Under the pieces are notes generated by a model. That model saw only the letters and a program-made list of their open reading frames with translations, did no database searches and had not been told where the DNA came from. Shown here one piece after another: positions 10,162 to 19,767 of a stretch of DNA of 64,000 nt (positions are counted from its first letter, which is position 1; each line of letters opens with the position of its first letter). This DNA is from Enterocloster hominis (ex Liu et al. 2021). Lineage in GTDB: Bacteria; Bacillota; Clostridia; Lachnospirales; Lachnospiraceae. The stretch spans positions 124,001 to 188,000 of the forward strand of contig JACRTJ010000013.1 in NCBI GenBank assembly GCA_014385265.1, read 5' to 3'. A program made the translations under genes and the position numbers.

Positions 10162-11412
10162 CTACTGGGCCTCTTCCTTAAAATGATACCGGTTGGCGGC
10201 ACTCCACAGCATCCACTCATCGTAGCCGGCGTCCTTTACGGCCTGGATCTGCCGCTGGACCTCATTATATCCATAGGGGATATAGTTTCCTTCCCCCAGG
10301 TACGAGGCTGTGAAATCCTGGAGCCAGGGCCGGACAATGGCCTGGCTGCTCACATGGCCGTCGGCCTCCGCCGCCTGGTCCATGACCATCTGGGACTTTT
10401 TAAGCGCCTCCAGCACAGTTTCATAGGGCATGGTATCCGGATGCTCCAGGCCAAAATTCCCCGGCCCGTAATGGGACGGGTAGATCATGGGACAGATATA
10501 ATCCAGATGCTTGGCCATCTCCGTATAGACCTGGCCCACGGCCTGGGCGTCGATGTCGCTGCCGATGATCGTTCCGAATACGTCGGCGGACACAAAAAGC
10601 CCCTGGGAAGCCAGGTTTTCATAGGCGTACTTTACAAATTCCGTGATCACGTCGGTCTTGCTGCGCCCTCCGGTCACCGCCTCGTCAAAGACCACATCCC
10701 TCATGGTCCCCTCGGTGGAAAACCGGATGTAATCGAACTGGACCTCGTCGAAGCCGGCCTCCTTTGCTTCCGTTCCCACCTCCACCAGGTAGTCCCAGAC
10801 CTCCTTCCGGTAGGGATCCACCCAGGCCATCCCCTGCCGGTCCCTGTAAAGGCTCCCATCAGCCAGATGCAGGCTCCACTCCGGCTTTTTCTCCGCCAGC
10901 CAGGGATCCCTGAAGGCCACCACCCGGGCGATCACATACAGGCCCCGTTCCTTCAAAGATGCGATGAGTTCCTTCATATCCTGGACATAGGGACGGCAGG
11001 CGCCGATCTCCGATGCCACCGGCGAATCCACCGGACAGGTGATCCGGCCCTGGTCATCCTTAAAGTCAATGACCACCGTATTGATCTCCGTCCCGGCGGC
11101 GCTGTCTAAAATATTCTGGAACAGCTCCGTACTTCCAGCCATGGGGCCGGAAATATAGATCCCACGTACCTTCACAGCTTCCCTTCCAGGCAGCGCCGGA
11201 TTGTTCTCATCCACGATCCTTAAGGATACAGTCCTGTTTTTATCCGGTCCCACATTTTCAATGACCTTGATCCCGCTGGTCTCCTCCTCAACAGGAGCCT
11301 CCTCCACGGTTTCTGTCTCCGCCGGACTGGTCTCTTCCTCCGGTGCAGGCCTGGAGCAGCCGGTCAGGGCCAGAAGACCGGCCATGGAAAATGCAAATAA
11401 CCATTTTTTCAT
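10162..11412 (-). CDS. Putative glycoside hydrolase lipoprotein (DUF4015 / GH13-like TIM barrel)
   Basis: About 416 residues begin with a lipoprotein signal peptide (MKKWLFAFSMAGLLALTGC), the Cys at the end of LTGC being the lipid anchor site, so the protein is exported and tethered to the outer face of the membrane. An acidic Glu/Pro/Thr-rich linker follows. The rest matches the DUF4015 'putative glycoside hydrolase' family: VKGIYISGPMAGS-like entry strand, NTVVIDFKDDQGRI, DEVQFDYIRF and ICPMIYPSHYGPG. The start at 11412 is preferred (AAGGAACG eight bases upstream) over a GTG six codons earlier. Substrate is unknown. It is divergent from the DUF1846 gene. Confidence 0.85.
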   Translation of the reverse strand: MKKWLFAFSMAGLLALTGCSRPAPEEETSPAETETVEEAPVEEETSGIKVIENVGPDKNRTVSLRIVDENNPALPGREAVKVRGIYISGPMAGSTELFQNILDSAAGTEINTVVIDFKDDQGRITCPVDSPVASEIGACRPYVQDMKELIASLKERGLYVIARVVAFRDPWLAEKKPEWSLHLADGSLYRDRQGMAWVDPYRKEVWDYLVEVGTEAKEAGFDEVQFDYIRFSTEGTMRDVVFDEAVTGGRSKTDVITEFVKYAYENLASQGLFVSADVFGTIIGSDIDAQAVGQVYTEMAKHLDYICPMIYPSHYGPGNFGLEHPDTMPYETVLEALKKSQMVMDQAAEADGHVSSQAIVRPWLQDFTASYLGEGNYIPYGYNEVQRQIQAVKDAGYDEWMLWSAANRYHFKEEAQ

Positions 11413-11599
11413 CGTATCGTTCCTTTTCACAAGCAGCTTTCTGCGTATTTTTTTCCGTTATCTCTATACTAACATAAGTATGGGCATTTAGGAAAGAAAA
11501 AAATTCAAAAAACCTCTGTTCAAAACCTCCTTTTTGTACGATAATAGGAATGTATGTGAAAATCTATGGCAGATCACAGGAGGAGGAGCATAAAGAAAC

Positions 11600-13072
11600 A
11601 TGAGAAAACTAGGATTTGACAACAACAAATATCTGGCCATGCAGTCCGATCACATCCGTGAGCGGATCAGCCAGTTTGGAGATAAACTGTACCTGGAATT
11701 CGGTGGAAAGCTTTTTGACGACTACCATGCCTCCCGGGTGCTTCCGGGTTTTGAGCCCGACAGTAAGCTGCGGATGCTGATGCAGCTTTCCGATCAGGCG
11801 GAGATCATCATTGCCGTCAGCGCCGCCGATATCACGAAAAACAAGATCCGCTACGATCTGGGCATCACCTACGATGTGGACGTTCTGCGGCTCATCCACG
11901 CCTTTACGGACCGGGGGCTCTATGTGGGAAGCGTAGTCATCACCCACTACTCCGACCAGCCGGCCATCCTCCAGTTTAAGACAAAGCTGGAAAAAATGGG
12001 GATCCGTGTATACCGCCACTACACCATCGACGGCTATCCCAGCAATATCCCCCTGATCGTCAGCGACGACGGCTTTGGAAAAAACGACTATATCGAGACA
12101 GAACGGCCTCTGGTGGTGGTAACGGCTCCCGGTCCTGGAAGCGGGAAAATGGCCACCTGCCTTTCCCAGCTCTATCATGAAAATAAGCGGGGCATCAAGG
12201 CCGGCTATGCGAAATTTGAGACCTTCCCTGTCTGGAACCTGCCCTTAAAGCATCCGGTGAACCTGGCCTATGAGGCGGCCACGGCCGATCTCAACGACGT
12301 AAACATGATCGATCCCTTCCATCTGGAGGCCTATGGTACCACCACGGTCAACTACAACCGGGATGTGGAGATCTTCCCGGTCTTAAGCGCCATCTTTGAG
12401 GGGATCTTCGGAGAGTGCCCCTATAAATCCCCCACGGATATGGGCGTCAACATGAACGGCTTCTGCATCATGGACGACGAGGCCTGCCGGGAGGCATCCC
12501 GCCAGGAGATCATCCGCCGCTATTACCAGGCCCTGGGAAAGATCGTGGACGATGAATCCGCCAGAAGCGAGGCTTACAAGATCGAATTGATCATGAAGCA
12601 GGCAAAGATCACCCCCAATGACCGTCCGGTGGTCCCGGCTGCCCTTTCTCTGGCCCAGACCATTGGAGCTCCAGCCGCGGCCCTGGAGCTGCCCGATGGA
12701 AAGATCGTCCTTGGAAAGACCAAGGAGCTCCTCGGGGCTTCCGCTGCCGTTCTTTTAAATGCCATCAAGGAACTGGGCGGCATTGACCATGACCTGGATC
12801 TCATCTCGCCCGAATCCATTGCGCCCATCCAGGAGCTGAAGGTCCGGTATCTTGGAAGCACCAATCCCAGGCTCCACACCGATGAGGTCCTCATCGCACT
12901 GTCCACCTGCGCCGCCACGGACCAGAATGCCAGAACAGCCCTGGAACAGCTTCCAAAGCTCAGAGGCTGCCAGGTCCATACCTCTGTCCTTTTATCGGAT
13001 GTGGACACCAATATCTTTAAAAAACTGGGGATCGAGCTGACGTGCGAACCAGTCCAGGAGGATAAGAAATAG
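11600..13072 (+). CDS. DUF1846 family protein
   Basis: This 490-residue protein matches the DUF1846 family of firmicutes and actinobacteria, whose structures are known but whose role is not. Visible family stretches are VVVTAPGPGSGKMATCLSQL (P-loop-like, residues about 172-191), VWNLPLKHPVNLAYEAATAD and SPTDMGVNMNGFCI. The P-loop-like segment suggests nucleotide binding, which is inference. It is transcribed alone from the 187-base divergent region and is followed by a strong terminator at 13095. The ribosome site is a purine-rich GGAGGAGGAG about 12 bases before the ATG. Confidence 0.88.
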   Translation: MRKLGFDNNKYLAMQSDHIRERISQFGDKLYLEFGGKLFDDYHASRVLPGFEPDSKLRMLMQLSDQAEIIIAVSAADITKNKIRYDLGITYDVDVLRLIHAFTDRGLYVGSVVITHYSDQPAILQFKTKLEKMGIRVYRHYTIDGYPSNIPLIVSDDGFGKNDYIETERPLVVVTAPGPGSGKMATCLSQLYHENKRGIKAGYAKFETFPVWNLPLKHPVNLAYEAATADLNDVNMIDPFHLEAYGTTTVNYNRDVEIFPVLSAIFEGIFGECPYKSPTDMGVNMNGFCIMDDEACREASRQEIIRRYYQALGKIVDDESARSEAYKIELIMKQAKITPNDRPVVPAALSLAQTIGAPAAALELPDGKIVLGKTKELLGASAAVLLNAIKELGGIDHDLDLISPESIAPIQELKVRYLGSTNPRLHTDEVLIALSTCAATDQNARTALEQLPKLRGCQVHTSVLLSDVDTNIFKKLGIELTCEPVQEDKK

Positions 13073-13094
13073 CAGTTTTCTGCGTTTTCTTATG

Positions 13095-13132
13095 ACGGTC
13101 CGCCAGGCCCTCGGACCTGGCGGACCGTTTTA
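13095..13132 (+). terminator. Rho-independent terminator after the DUF1846 gene
   Basis: ACGGTCCGCCAGG and CCTGGCGGACCGT pair perfectly around an 8-base loop and are followed by TTTTAT. It lies 23 bases past the stop, between the DUF1846 gene and the M20 peptidase gene. Confidence 0.9.
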
Positions 13133-13226
13133 TAGATCTCATGCCGCCGGACGGCAGGTGCAGAGCCGTCTGGAAGCAGAGGGGAAGATCCTTCCCCATA
13201 TCAAATACAATCAGGAGGGTTACAAC

Positions 13227-14369
13227 ATGAACGAATTTCTGCCAAAGGAACTGAAGGACTACATCGCCCAGAACCAGGACACACTGGTAAAGCTTCTAGA
13301 CACCTTATGCCGCATCCCGGCCCCATCCAATCATGAGGAGCTTCGGGCGGAGTTTATCCGGGACTGGTTTGAAAAAGAGGGCTGCAAAGGCTCTTACATC
13401 GACAGCGCCTTAAATGTGATCTACCCGTTCCACTGCGAGTCCCAGAAGGACCTTCTGGCCTTCACTGCCCATTCCGATACGGTCTTCCCGGATATGGAGC
13501 CCTTTGATGTGGTCTATGACGGCGACATCATGCGGTGTCCCGGTGTGGGCGACAATACATCCAATCTGGCCATTATGATGCTTTTAGCCGCATGGTTCAC
13601 CAAAAACAACTATGTTCCCAAATGCGGCATCCTCTTCGTTGCCAGCTCCGGAGAAGAGGGACTTGGGAATCTGAAGGGCGTACGCCAGTTAATGAAGGAC
13701 TATGAGGGAAAGATCGCTGTCCATGTGGCTCTGGACGGCTCCTACGATTCCGTGGTCACCGGCGCTGTGGGCTCCCTGCGCTACCGTGTGGGCGTACATA
13801 CCGAGGGCGGCCACTCTTATGGAAAATTCGGCAACCTGAACGCCATCCAGGTACTGTCCTCCATGATCGATACCCTTTATTCCTATAAGGTTCCGGCGCC
13901 GGGAAAAAGCACCTACAACGTGGGCACCATCACCGGAGGCACATCAATCAACACCATCGCCCAGTACGCAGAGATGCGGTTTGAATACCGTTCCGACGTG
14001 CGCGAAAGCCTGGCGGCCATGAGCAAATACTTCCTGTCCGTTGTGGACGCATACAGAAACATGGATAAGGTTTCCGTGGATCTGGAGCTCCTTGGAGAGC
14101 GTCCCTGCACCGGAGACGTGGACCAGGAAAAACAGGAGGCCCTGGTGAACAAAGCCTTAGACATCATCGAGGCCTTCACCGGAAAGCGCGTGGAATGCGA
14201 ATCCGGCTCCACCGACTGCAACATCCCGCTTTCCACCGGCGTTCCCTCCCTCTGCTTTGGCGGACATATGGGAACCGGCGCTCACACCCGTGAGGAGTTC
14301 CTGAACGTAAAGGATCTTCATATGGGAATGGAGATCGTGGCTGCCTTTATGATGACGTATATGAATTAA
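13227..14369 (+). CDS. M20 family metallopeptidase
   Basis: This 380-residue di-zinc peptidase/deacylase has the M20 metal ligands in order: FTAHSDTVFPD (His and Asp), GVGDNTSN (bridging Asp), SSGEEGLGN (general-base Glu and metal Glu) and the C-terminal CFGGHMGTGAHTREE (His). The small dimerisation domain lies around residues 190-300 (HTEGGHSYGKFGN). No signal peptide, so cytoplasmic. The start at 13227 has AGGAGGG seven bases upstream. It is 15 bases before the purine permease gene and probably co-transcribed. Substrate (dipeptide, tripeptide or acylated amino acid) cannot be told. Confidence 0.92.
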   Translation: MNEFLPKELKDYIAQNQDTLVKLLDTLCRIPAPSNHEELRAEFIRDWFEKEGCKGSYIDSALNVIYPFHCESQKDLLAFTAHSDTVFPDMEPFDVVYDGDIMRCPGVGDNTSNLAIMMLLAAWFTKNNYVPKCGILFVASSGEEGLGNLKGVRQLMKDYEGKIAVHVALDGSYDSVVTGAVGSLRYRVGVHTEGGHSYGKFGNLNAIQVLSSMIDTLYSYKVPAPGKSTYNVGTITGGTSINTIAQYAEMRFEYRSDVRESLAAMSKYFLSVVDAYRNMDKVSVDLELLGERPCTGDVDQEKQEALVNKALDIIEAFTGKRVECESGSTDCNIPLSTGVPSLCFGGHMGTGAHTREEFLNVKDLHMGMEIVAAFMMTYMN

Positions 14370-14384
14370 TGACCGGAGGATATC

Positions 14385-15770
14385 ATGGATCTTGACAGAA
14401 TCTTTCACTTAAAAGAAAATCACACTGACGTAAAAACGGAGGTCATGGCCGGAGTCACCTCGTTCATGACCATGGCCTACATCCTTGCTGTAAACCCCAA
14501 CATCCTTTCCGCTGCCGGAATGGACCATGGGGCCGTCTTTTCCGCCACCGCCATCGCTTCCTTCCTGGGAACCCTGTGCATGGCCCTGTTTGCCAACTAC
14601 CCCTTTGCCCTGGCACCCGGCATGGGCTTAAACGCCTACTTTGCCTATACGGTAGTCCTGGGCATGGGCTATTCCTGGCAGGTGGCTCTGGCAGCCGTCC
14701 TGGCAGAGGGGCTGATCTTCATCCTTCTGTCCCTGTTCAATATCCGGGAGGCTATCTTCAACGCCATCCCCTTCAACCTGAAAAAGGCCGTCAGCGTGGG
14801 CATCGGCCTGTTCATCGCCTTCATCGGCTTGCAGAACGCGAAGATCGTCATCGGCGGCTCCACCCTGGTGGGCCTGTTCTCCCTGAAGGGCTATAACGAG
14901 ACCCTGGCAGAGGGACTGACCGCCTCCATGAGCGACGCCGGGATCACTGTCCTGCTGGCCATCATCGGCGTGATCATCACTGCTGTCCTGGTGGTAAAAA
15001 ACATCAAGGGCAATATCCTCTGGGGGATCCTGATCACCTGGGGACTTGGCGTGATCTGCCAGTTTGCCGGACTTTACGTACCCAACCCGGACCTGGGCTT
15101 TTACAGCCTGCTTCCGGATTTCTCCAACGGGATCTCCATCCCCAGCCTGGCTCCGATCTTCTGTAAGTTCAGCCTGGACGGGGTGCCGCTCCTGGAATTT
15201 GCCGTAATTATCTTTGCATTCCTGTTTGTAGATATTTTTGATACGATAGGAACACTGATCGGCGTGGCCTCCAAGGCCGATATGCTGGACAAAGACGGAA
15301 AGCTCCCCCGGATCAAAGGCGCGCTCATGGCAGACGCCATCGGCACCACCGCCGGAGCCATGTTAGGTACCTCCACAGTCACCACCTTCGTAGAAAGCGC
15401 CTCCGGCGTATCCGAGGGCGGCCGCACCGGACTTACCTCCCTGACCACCGCTGTGCTGTTCCTCCTGTCCCTGCTGCTGTCCCCGGTCTTCCTGGCGATC
15501 CCGTCCTTCGCCACGGCCCCGGCCCTCATCGTCGTAGGCTTCTACATGGTGGGCGCGGTCAGCGACATCGACTTTAAGGATCCCGGCCAGGGCATCCCCG
15601 CCTTCATCTGCATCGCTGCCATGCCGTTCTTTTACAGCATCTCCGAAGGCATCTCCATGGGAGTTATCTCCTATGTGGCCGTCAACGCCGTCACCGGCAG
15701 GGCCAAAAAGATCAGCCCCATGATGTACGTCCTGGCGCTGCTCTTCATCCTGAAATACATCTTCATGTAA
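14385..15770 (+). CDS. NCS2 family purine permease (AzgA/PbuG-like)
   Basis: This 461-residue membrane protein of the AzgA-like branch of nucleobase:cation symporter-2 carriers imports adenine, guanine or hypoxanthine with protons (family knowledge). Branch markers are the opening DRIFHLKENHTDVKTEVMAG, MAYILAVNPNIL, PGMGLNAYFAY, FVDIFDTIGTLIGVA and LGTSTVTTFVESASGV, with about 12-14 hydrophobic segments. It follows the peptidase by 15 bases and ends before a terminator at 15834. The two other NCS2 carriers in this window belong to the xanthine/uracil branch. Confidence 0.93.
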   Translation: MDLDRIFHLKENHTDVKTEVMAGVTSFMTMAYILAVNPNILSAAGMDHGAVFSATAIASFLGTLCMALFANYPFALAPGMGLNAYFAYTVVLGMGYSWQVALAAVLAEGLIFILLSLFNIREAIFNAIPFNLKKAVSVGIGLFIAFIGLQNAKIVIGGSTLVGLFSLKGYNETLAEGLTASMSDAGITVLLAIIGVIITAVLVVKNIKGNILWGILITWGLGVICQFAGLYVPNPDLGFYSLLPDFSNGISIPSLAPIFCKFSLDGVPLLEFAVIIFAFLFVDIFDTIGTLIGVASKADMLDKDGKLPRIKGALMADAIGTTAGAMLGTSTVTTFVESASGVSEGGRTGLTSLTTAVLFLLSLLLSPVFLAIPSFATAPALIVVGFYMVGAVSDIDFKDPGQGIPAFICIAAMPFFYSISEGISMGVISYVAVNAVTGRAKKISPMMYVLALLFILKYIFM

Positions 15771-15833
15771 ACCAAAAACCTCCCGGAAGCCCCAAAACCC
15801 AAAGGCACCGGAAGCACGCCAAAAGCACACAAC

Positions 15834-15885
15834 GAAAGCCGCAGAAAGCCTCGCCACACTGGCCCCTTCTGCGGCTTCTCTCTAT
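15834..15885 (+). terminator. Terminator hairpin after the purine permease
   Basis: GAAGCCGCAGAA-like arm at 15834-15845 pairs with TTCTGCGGCTTC at 15867-15878, followed by a pyrimidine tract (TCTCTATCCCTTTTCC). Loop of about 21 bases. It is 64 bases past the permease stop. Confidence 0.65.
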
Positions 15886-15927
15886 CCCTTTTCCTTTCCC
15901 TCCCTCACACAGCCAGCGTCTCTGCCG

Positions 15928-16017
15928 CCCGGAACGGGCCAGGAAAGCCGGGCATTTGCAGGGGCCCTGGATGTACCCGGCCCCGAAACCAGCCCGGATT
16001 TCCTGACCCGTTCCGGG
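15928..16017. repeat. Long imperfect extragenic palindrome between convergent genes
   Basis: CCCGGAACGGG..AGGAAA..CCGGGC at 15928-15953 is answered by GCCCGG..TTTCCT..CCCGTTCCGGG at 15992-16017. The arms are about 26 bases with few mismatches around a 38-base loop that itself contains GGGGCCCTGG/CCCGGCCCC. It lies between the convergent purine permease and sbcC genes, where a two-way transcription stop or a REP-like element would fit. Confidence 0.7.
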
Positions 16018-16038
16018 ACCTGCACCCCCGCATGGCCT

Positions 16039-19000
16039 TCACCCCACCTCAATCCTGCTTCCACCCCCGCCTCCGGTCCGGTCCTTTTTCACAACGATCT
16101 TCCTGTCGATCCGTTCCTTTAGCTCCGCCACATGGGAAATGATCCCCACCATACGGTTTCCTCCGGCCAGACCGTTTAATACCTTCACCGCCTGGTTTAA
16201 GGCCTCCTCATCCAGGGAACCAAAGCCCTCGTCTACGAACATGGCATCCAGCTGGATCCCTCCGGCCCTGGCCTGGATCTCATCAGAAAGCCCCAGGGCC
16301 AGAGAAAGGGACGCCATGAACGACTCTCCGCCGGAAAGCGTCTTCACACTGCGCTGGCTTCCGTTATAATGATCAGTCACATTCAGATCCAGCCCCACCT
16401 TTCCCTGCCTGGTGTCCTGGTCCTTTTTCCGCACCAGCTCATACTGGCCGCCGGTCATGGTCATGAGCCGCACATTGGCCTTCCGGAGGATCCTGTCAAA
16501 GTACGCCATCTGCACATACGTCTCCAGCTCGATCTTATGCTTCTGGGCCAGATTCCCATTGGCCGTATCCGAAAGGGCTTTCACCCAGATGTAGCGTCTC
16601 TCTGCCTTCACCATGGCGTCCCGGCTTTTTAAAACAGCGTCGTAGATCCGGCGGTTGTTCTCATATTCCGCATACCGCCTGGTCCTTTCCTCCCGGGCTG
16701 TCTCTCTTTCCCTCTCCTTCTGTCCCAGTGCCTCTGCGGCATCTGCCTCGCTCTCCGTGACCATGCGATCCGTCTGTCCCTCCAGGGCTGTTATTGCTTC
16801 CCGGAGGCCGGCATCCTTCTGCATACATTCCAGATATGCCCGTTCTGCCTCTGCGGTCTGTTCCGATACAGCCCGCTTCTTTTCCCGGGCCTCCTCTCCC
16901 TTTCTCCGGTTTTCCTCCCTGGTAAGAGCTCCCAAAGCCGCCTTTTTCTCCTCTATGGAGCCCAGAAGACCGGCCCGCTCCGCATCCATCCGGGCCAGAA
17001 GAAGTCTCTTATCCCCGGCCTGTTTCTGACAGTCTCCGGACAGCCGTTCCGTTTCCTCTGCCGCCTTTTCCAGCTGCTCTCTCCGCAGCAGCTTTTTCCG
17101 GTTCTCCTCCAGCTCCGCCCGGATCTTTGAAAGCGCCGCATCCAGATCCTCCAGCTCGTTTTCCATCGCTTTCCCAGATTTCAGACCGGCTTCGGTCCCC
17201 GGAAGCTCCAGCTCCGCCTGGATCTGATCCTCCAATGCCTCCAGCCGGCCCATGCCGGCAGACTCCTCCTGCTGTTTTTCTGCCAGCTCCCTCTGGACAG
17301 CCTCCAGCCGCTTCTGGAGCTCCAGGCGCTCCTCCCGAAGCCTCCGGCAACAGGCGGTTTCCTCCCGGGCCTTTAAAAGCGCATCCGTTTTCTCCCTGCA
17401 CCGCCGGGACAGTTCCTCAAAAGCCTCCCCGTTGTCTGGAAGCCCCAGCTCCTCCAGGAAGCTCTTTCGCTGGTCACGAAGGCCCAAAAGTGCCGTTTCC
17501 GCAGCCGTCACAGTCTCCCTGGCCCTTTCCTCTGCCTTCTGGAGCTCTGGAAGCGTGGTCTCCAGCCTGGCATTCTCCTGTTCCACCCTGGATTTCTGCT
17601 CCAGGAGCTGGATCATGGCTCCCGCCTGCTCCTTCCCTGCATCCAGCGCTGTCTCTGCAGCCTTGATCTCTGCGGCTGCCCGGCTCTGGAAAAACGTCCT
17701 CCATTCCCGGTCTTCGCAGGATATGGCCATGTCAAACAGCTCCCCTGCCTCTGCCCTCAGGCTCTCCTCCTCTTCCCGAAGCCGCAGGCCGCCCTGCATG
17801 GCCGCCGCGCTGGCCTCGATCATGGCCTGTCTGACCCGGTCCGCCTCCTTCTTTTTCCTGTCCAGCTCTGGCTTTTCGGGCGCTCCCGTTAAAAGCCTGG
17901 CCGGTTCCGGATGGTGGACAGAACCACAGACCGGACATTTCTCTCCCTCTGTCAGATTTCTGGCCAGAAGCCCTGCCTGGGCGTCATAAAAAAGCTGCTC
18001 CATGATCCCGAGATCCTCCTGGACTCTTCCATGAACGGCAGCCGCCTGCTCATACTCCTTCTGGGCCCGCTCCAGCTCCTGGAACATGGCGTCCAGCTTT
18101 TCCATCCTTCCATAAAACTGCTTCACTGAAGCCAGCCTCTCCGTCAGCCTCAGCTCCTCCTGCTTCCAGGCTGCCAGTGAAAGCTCCGTTTCATGGAGCC
18201 TTTTTCCCATCTCCTTTAGGGCAGACTGATCCGCCTGGGCAGCCTTCCACTGCTCCCCAGCCTGCTTCCAGGAATCCTCTGCCCGGCACAGCCTTTCCTT
18301 CCCATCCCGGATGCCCCGGTCCAGAAGGTCCAGCTTCCGCCTCTGCTCTGTGCAGCGTTCTGCCTCATGGACCATGGCCTGCTCCCTGGTCTCTGCTCCC
18401 TCCATTTCCAGAAAGCTCTGCTCCAGGGCATCCTTTCTTTCCCGCTCTCCGGCCTCCTGCTCCGAAAGCCTTGAAAGCCGCTCCCGGTTCCCGGCAAGCT
18501 GCTCCCGGACCTCCTTCCACTGGGAAAATTTCCCCTCCAGTCCGTTCCTTCTGTTCTGGAGTCCTGTCTGACGTCCCAGCAGACGTTCCCGTTCTCCATC
18601 TGCTTCAGAGAGTGAACGGATCTCCCTTTTTTCAGCCAGAAGCTCCTGGTCCAGCTCCGCCTGCCTTTTCAGAAGGCGTTCCAGTCCCCCGGCTTCCTCC
18701 TCCCGTCTCCGGTCCAGACCGGCCAGACGGGACTGATCCTGTTCCAGGCCCCCATACTGCCTTTCCCATTCCGTACATTCCTGGATCATCCGGTCCAGCT
18801 CCGGCACTGCATCCCCGGAGCTTTTCGCCTCCTCCCAGGCGCCGGCCGCTGCCTGGAGTACCGGAAGGAACTGTTCTCTCTCCTTTTTCCTCTCCTCCAG
18901 CTCCTTCCTTCTTTTTCCATTCTGGCGCACTTTCTCCAGGTATGCGGCCTGCTCCCGTATCTGGCCGTCCAGCTTCTCCAGACGGGCGTCCAGATTTTTC

Positions 19001-19767
19001 AGACGCCCACTTCCCCGGTCTGTCAGTGCCTTTAAAAGCTCCAGCCCTGCCTCCACCTGGCCCTCAAACTTCACCTTCCTCAGTTCCGACAGCCGTTCCT
19101 CCAGGTCTGGCTCCCCCGAGCAGTCCGCCCCATCCAGAGACTGGGCAATGCTCCGGCGGATCTCCCTGTATTCCGCATCACAGGCATTTTTTTCCTCCCG
19201 GAGACGGTTCTGCAGGTCAGAAAAAAGCTCCGTATGGAACAGCTGGCGGAAAATCTTTCCCCGCTCTGCCGTATCTGCCAGAAGGAGCTTCTGAAAGTCC
19301 CCCTGGGCGATCATGGCGATCTGGGTGAACTGCCCATAATTAAAGCCCAGGATCTGCTCCACAGCCCGGGTCACCTCACCCGTCTTTGTCACAGGCTGCC
19401 TGCCGTCATAAAAATACAGCTCCGCCCTGGCCGCCTGGGTCGTAACACCCTGGCCCCGTTCCTTGGGACGCACGTATTCGGGATTCCGGCGGACCCGGTA
19501 GCGCTTTCCATGGCTTAAAAACGTCAGCTCCACAAAAGTCGGTGTCCCGGCCTTTGCATACTTACTCTGGAACATACCGGCCTCCCGGACGGCCCCGCTG
19601 GCCTCTCCGAAGAGCGCAAAGGTGATAGCGTCAAAGATCGTCGTCTTGCCTGCACCGGTATCTCCGGTGATCAGATACAGGCCGCCGTCCCCCAGCTTTG
19701 TGAAATCCACCTCTGTTTCCGCCGCGTAAGGGCCAAAGGCACTGATGATCAGTTTTTCGGGCTTCAT
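16039..19767 (-). CDS. sbcC: Exonuclease SbcCD subunit C
   Basis: This 1242-residue SMC-like ATPase of the SbcCD (Mre11-Rad50 type) complex opens DNA hairpins and double-strand ends. Walker A is GDTGAGKTTIFDAITFALFG near the N-terminus. Two long coiled-coil halves flank the zinc hook CPVCG in the middle (GEKCPVCGSVHHPEP). The C-terminal lobe has the signature LSGGESFMASLSLALGLSD and Walker B DAMFVDEGFGSLD. It is longer than most SbcC proteins owing to extended, Glu/Arg-rich coils. It overlaps sbcD by 4 bases (ATGA), so the subunits are made together. The convergent neighbour is the purine permease. Confidence 0.96.
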   Translation of the reverse strand: MKPEKLIISAFGPYAAETEVDFTKLGDGGLYLITGDTGAGKTTIFDAITFALFGEASGAVREAGMFQSKYAKAGTPTFVELTFLSHGKRYRVRRNPEYVRPKERGQGVTTQAARAELYFYDGRQPVTKTGEVTRAVEQILGFNYGQFTQIAMIAQGDFQKLLLADTAERGKIFRQLFHTELFSDLQNRLREEKNACDAEYREIRRSIAQSLDGADCSGEPDLEERLSELRKVKFEGQVEAGLELLKALTDRGSGRLKNLDARLEKLDGQIREQAAYLEKVRQNGKRRKELEERKKEREQFLPVLQAAAGAWEEAKSSGDAVPELDRMIQECTEWERQYGGLEQDQSRLAGLDRRREEEAGGLERLLKRQAELDQELLAEKREIRSLSEADGERERLLGRQTGLQNRRNGLEGKFSQWKEVREQLAGNRERLSRLSEQEAGERERKDALEQSFLEMEGAETREQAMVHEAERCTEQRRKLDLLDRGIRDGKERLCRAEDSWKQAGEQWKAAQADQSALKEMGKRLHETELSLAAWKQEELRLTERLASVKQFYGRMEKLDAMFQELERAQKEYEQAAAVHGRVQEDLGIMEQLFYDAQAGLLARNLTEGEKCPVCGSVHHPEPARLLTGAPEKPELDRKKKEADRVRQAMIEASAAAMQGGLRLREEEESLRAEAGELFDMAISCEDREWRTFFQSRAAAEIKAAETALDAGKEQAGAMIQLLEQKSRVEQENARLETTLPELQKAEERARETVTAAETALLGLRDQRKSFLEELGLPDNGEAFEELSRRCREKTDALLKAREETACCRRLREERLELQKRLEAVQRELAEKQQEESAGMGRLEALEDQIQAELELPGTEAGLKSGKAMENELEDLDAALSKIRAELEENRKKLLRREQLEKAAEETERLSGDCQKQAGDKRLLLARMDAERAGLLGSIEEKKAALGALTREENRRKGEEAREKKRAVSEQTAEAERAYLECMQKDAGLREAITALEGQTDRMVTESEADAAEALGQKERERETAREERTRRYAEYENNRRIYDAVLKSRDAMVKAERRYIWVKALSDTANGNLAQKHKIELETYVQMAYFDRILRKANVRLMTMTGGQYELVRKKDQDTRQGKVGLDLNVTDHYNGSQRSVKTLSGGESFMASLSLALGLSDEIQARAGGIQLDAMFVDEGFGSLDEEALNQAVKVLNGLAGGNRMVGIISHVAELKERIDRKIVVKKDRTGGGGGSRIEVG

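Noticed and set aside
18177..19328. 383-codon plus-strand frame inside sbcC
   Set aside because: Very Pro/Ser-rich product fully opposite a strongly supported coiled-coil gene; a composition artefact.
16039..19767. Fusion of an extra domain in the unusually long SbcC
   Set aside because: The added length is coiled coil on both sides of a normal central zinc hook; no foreign domain is visible.
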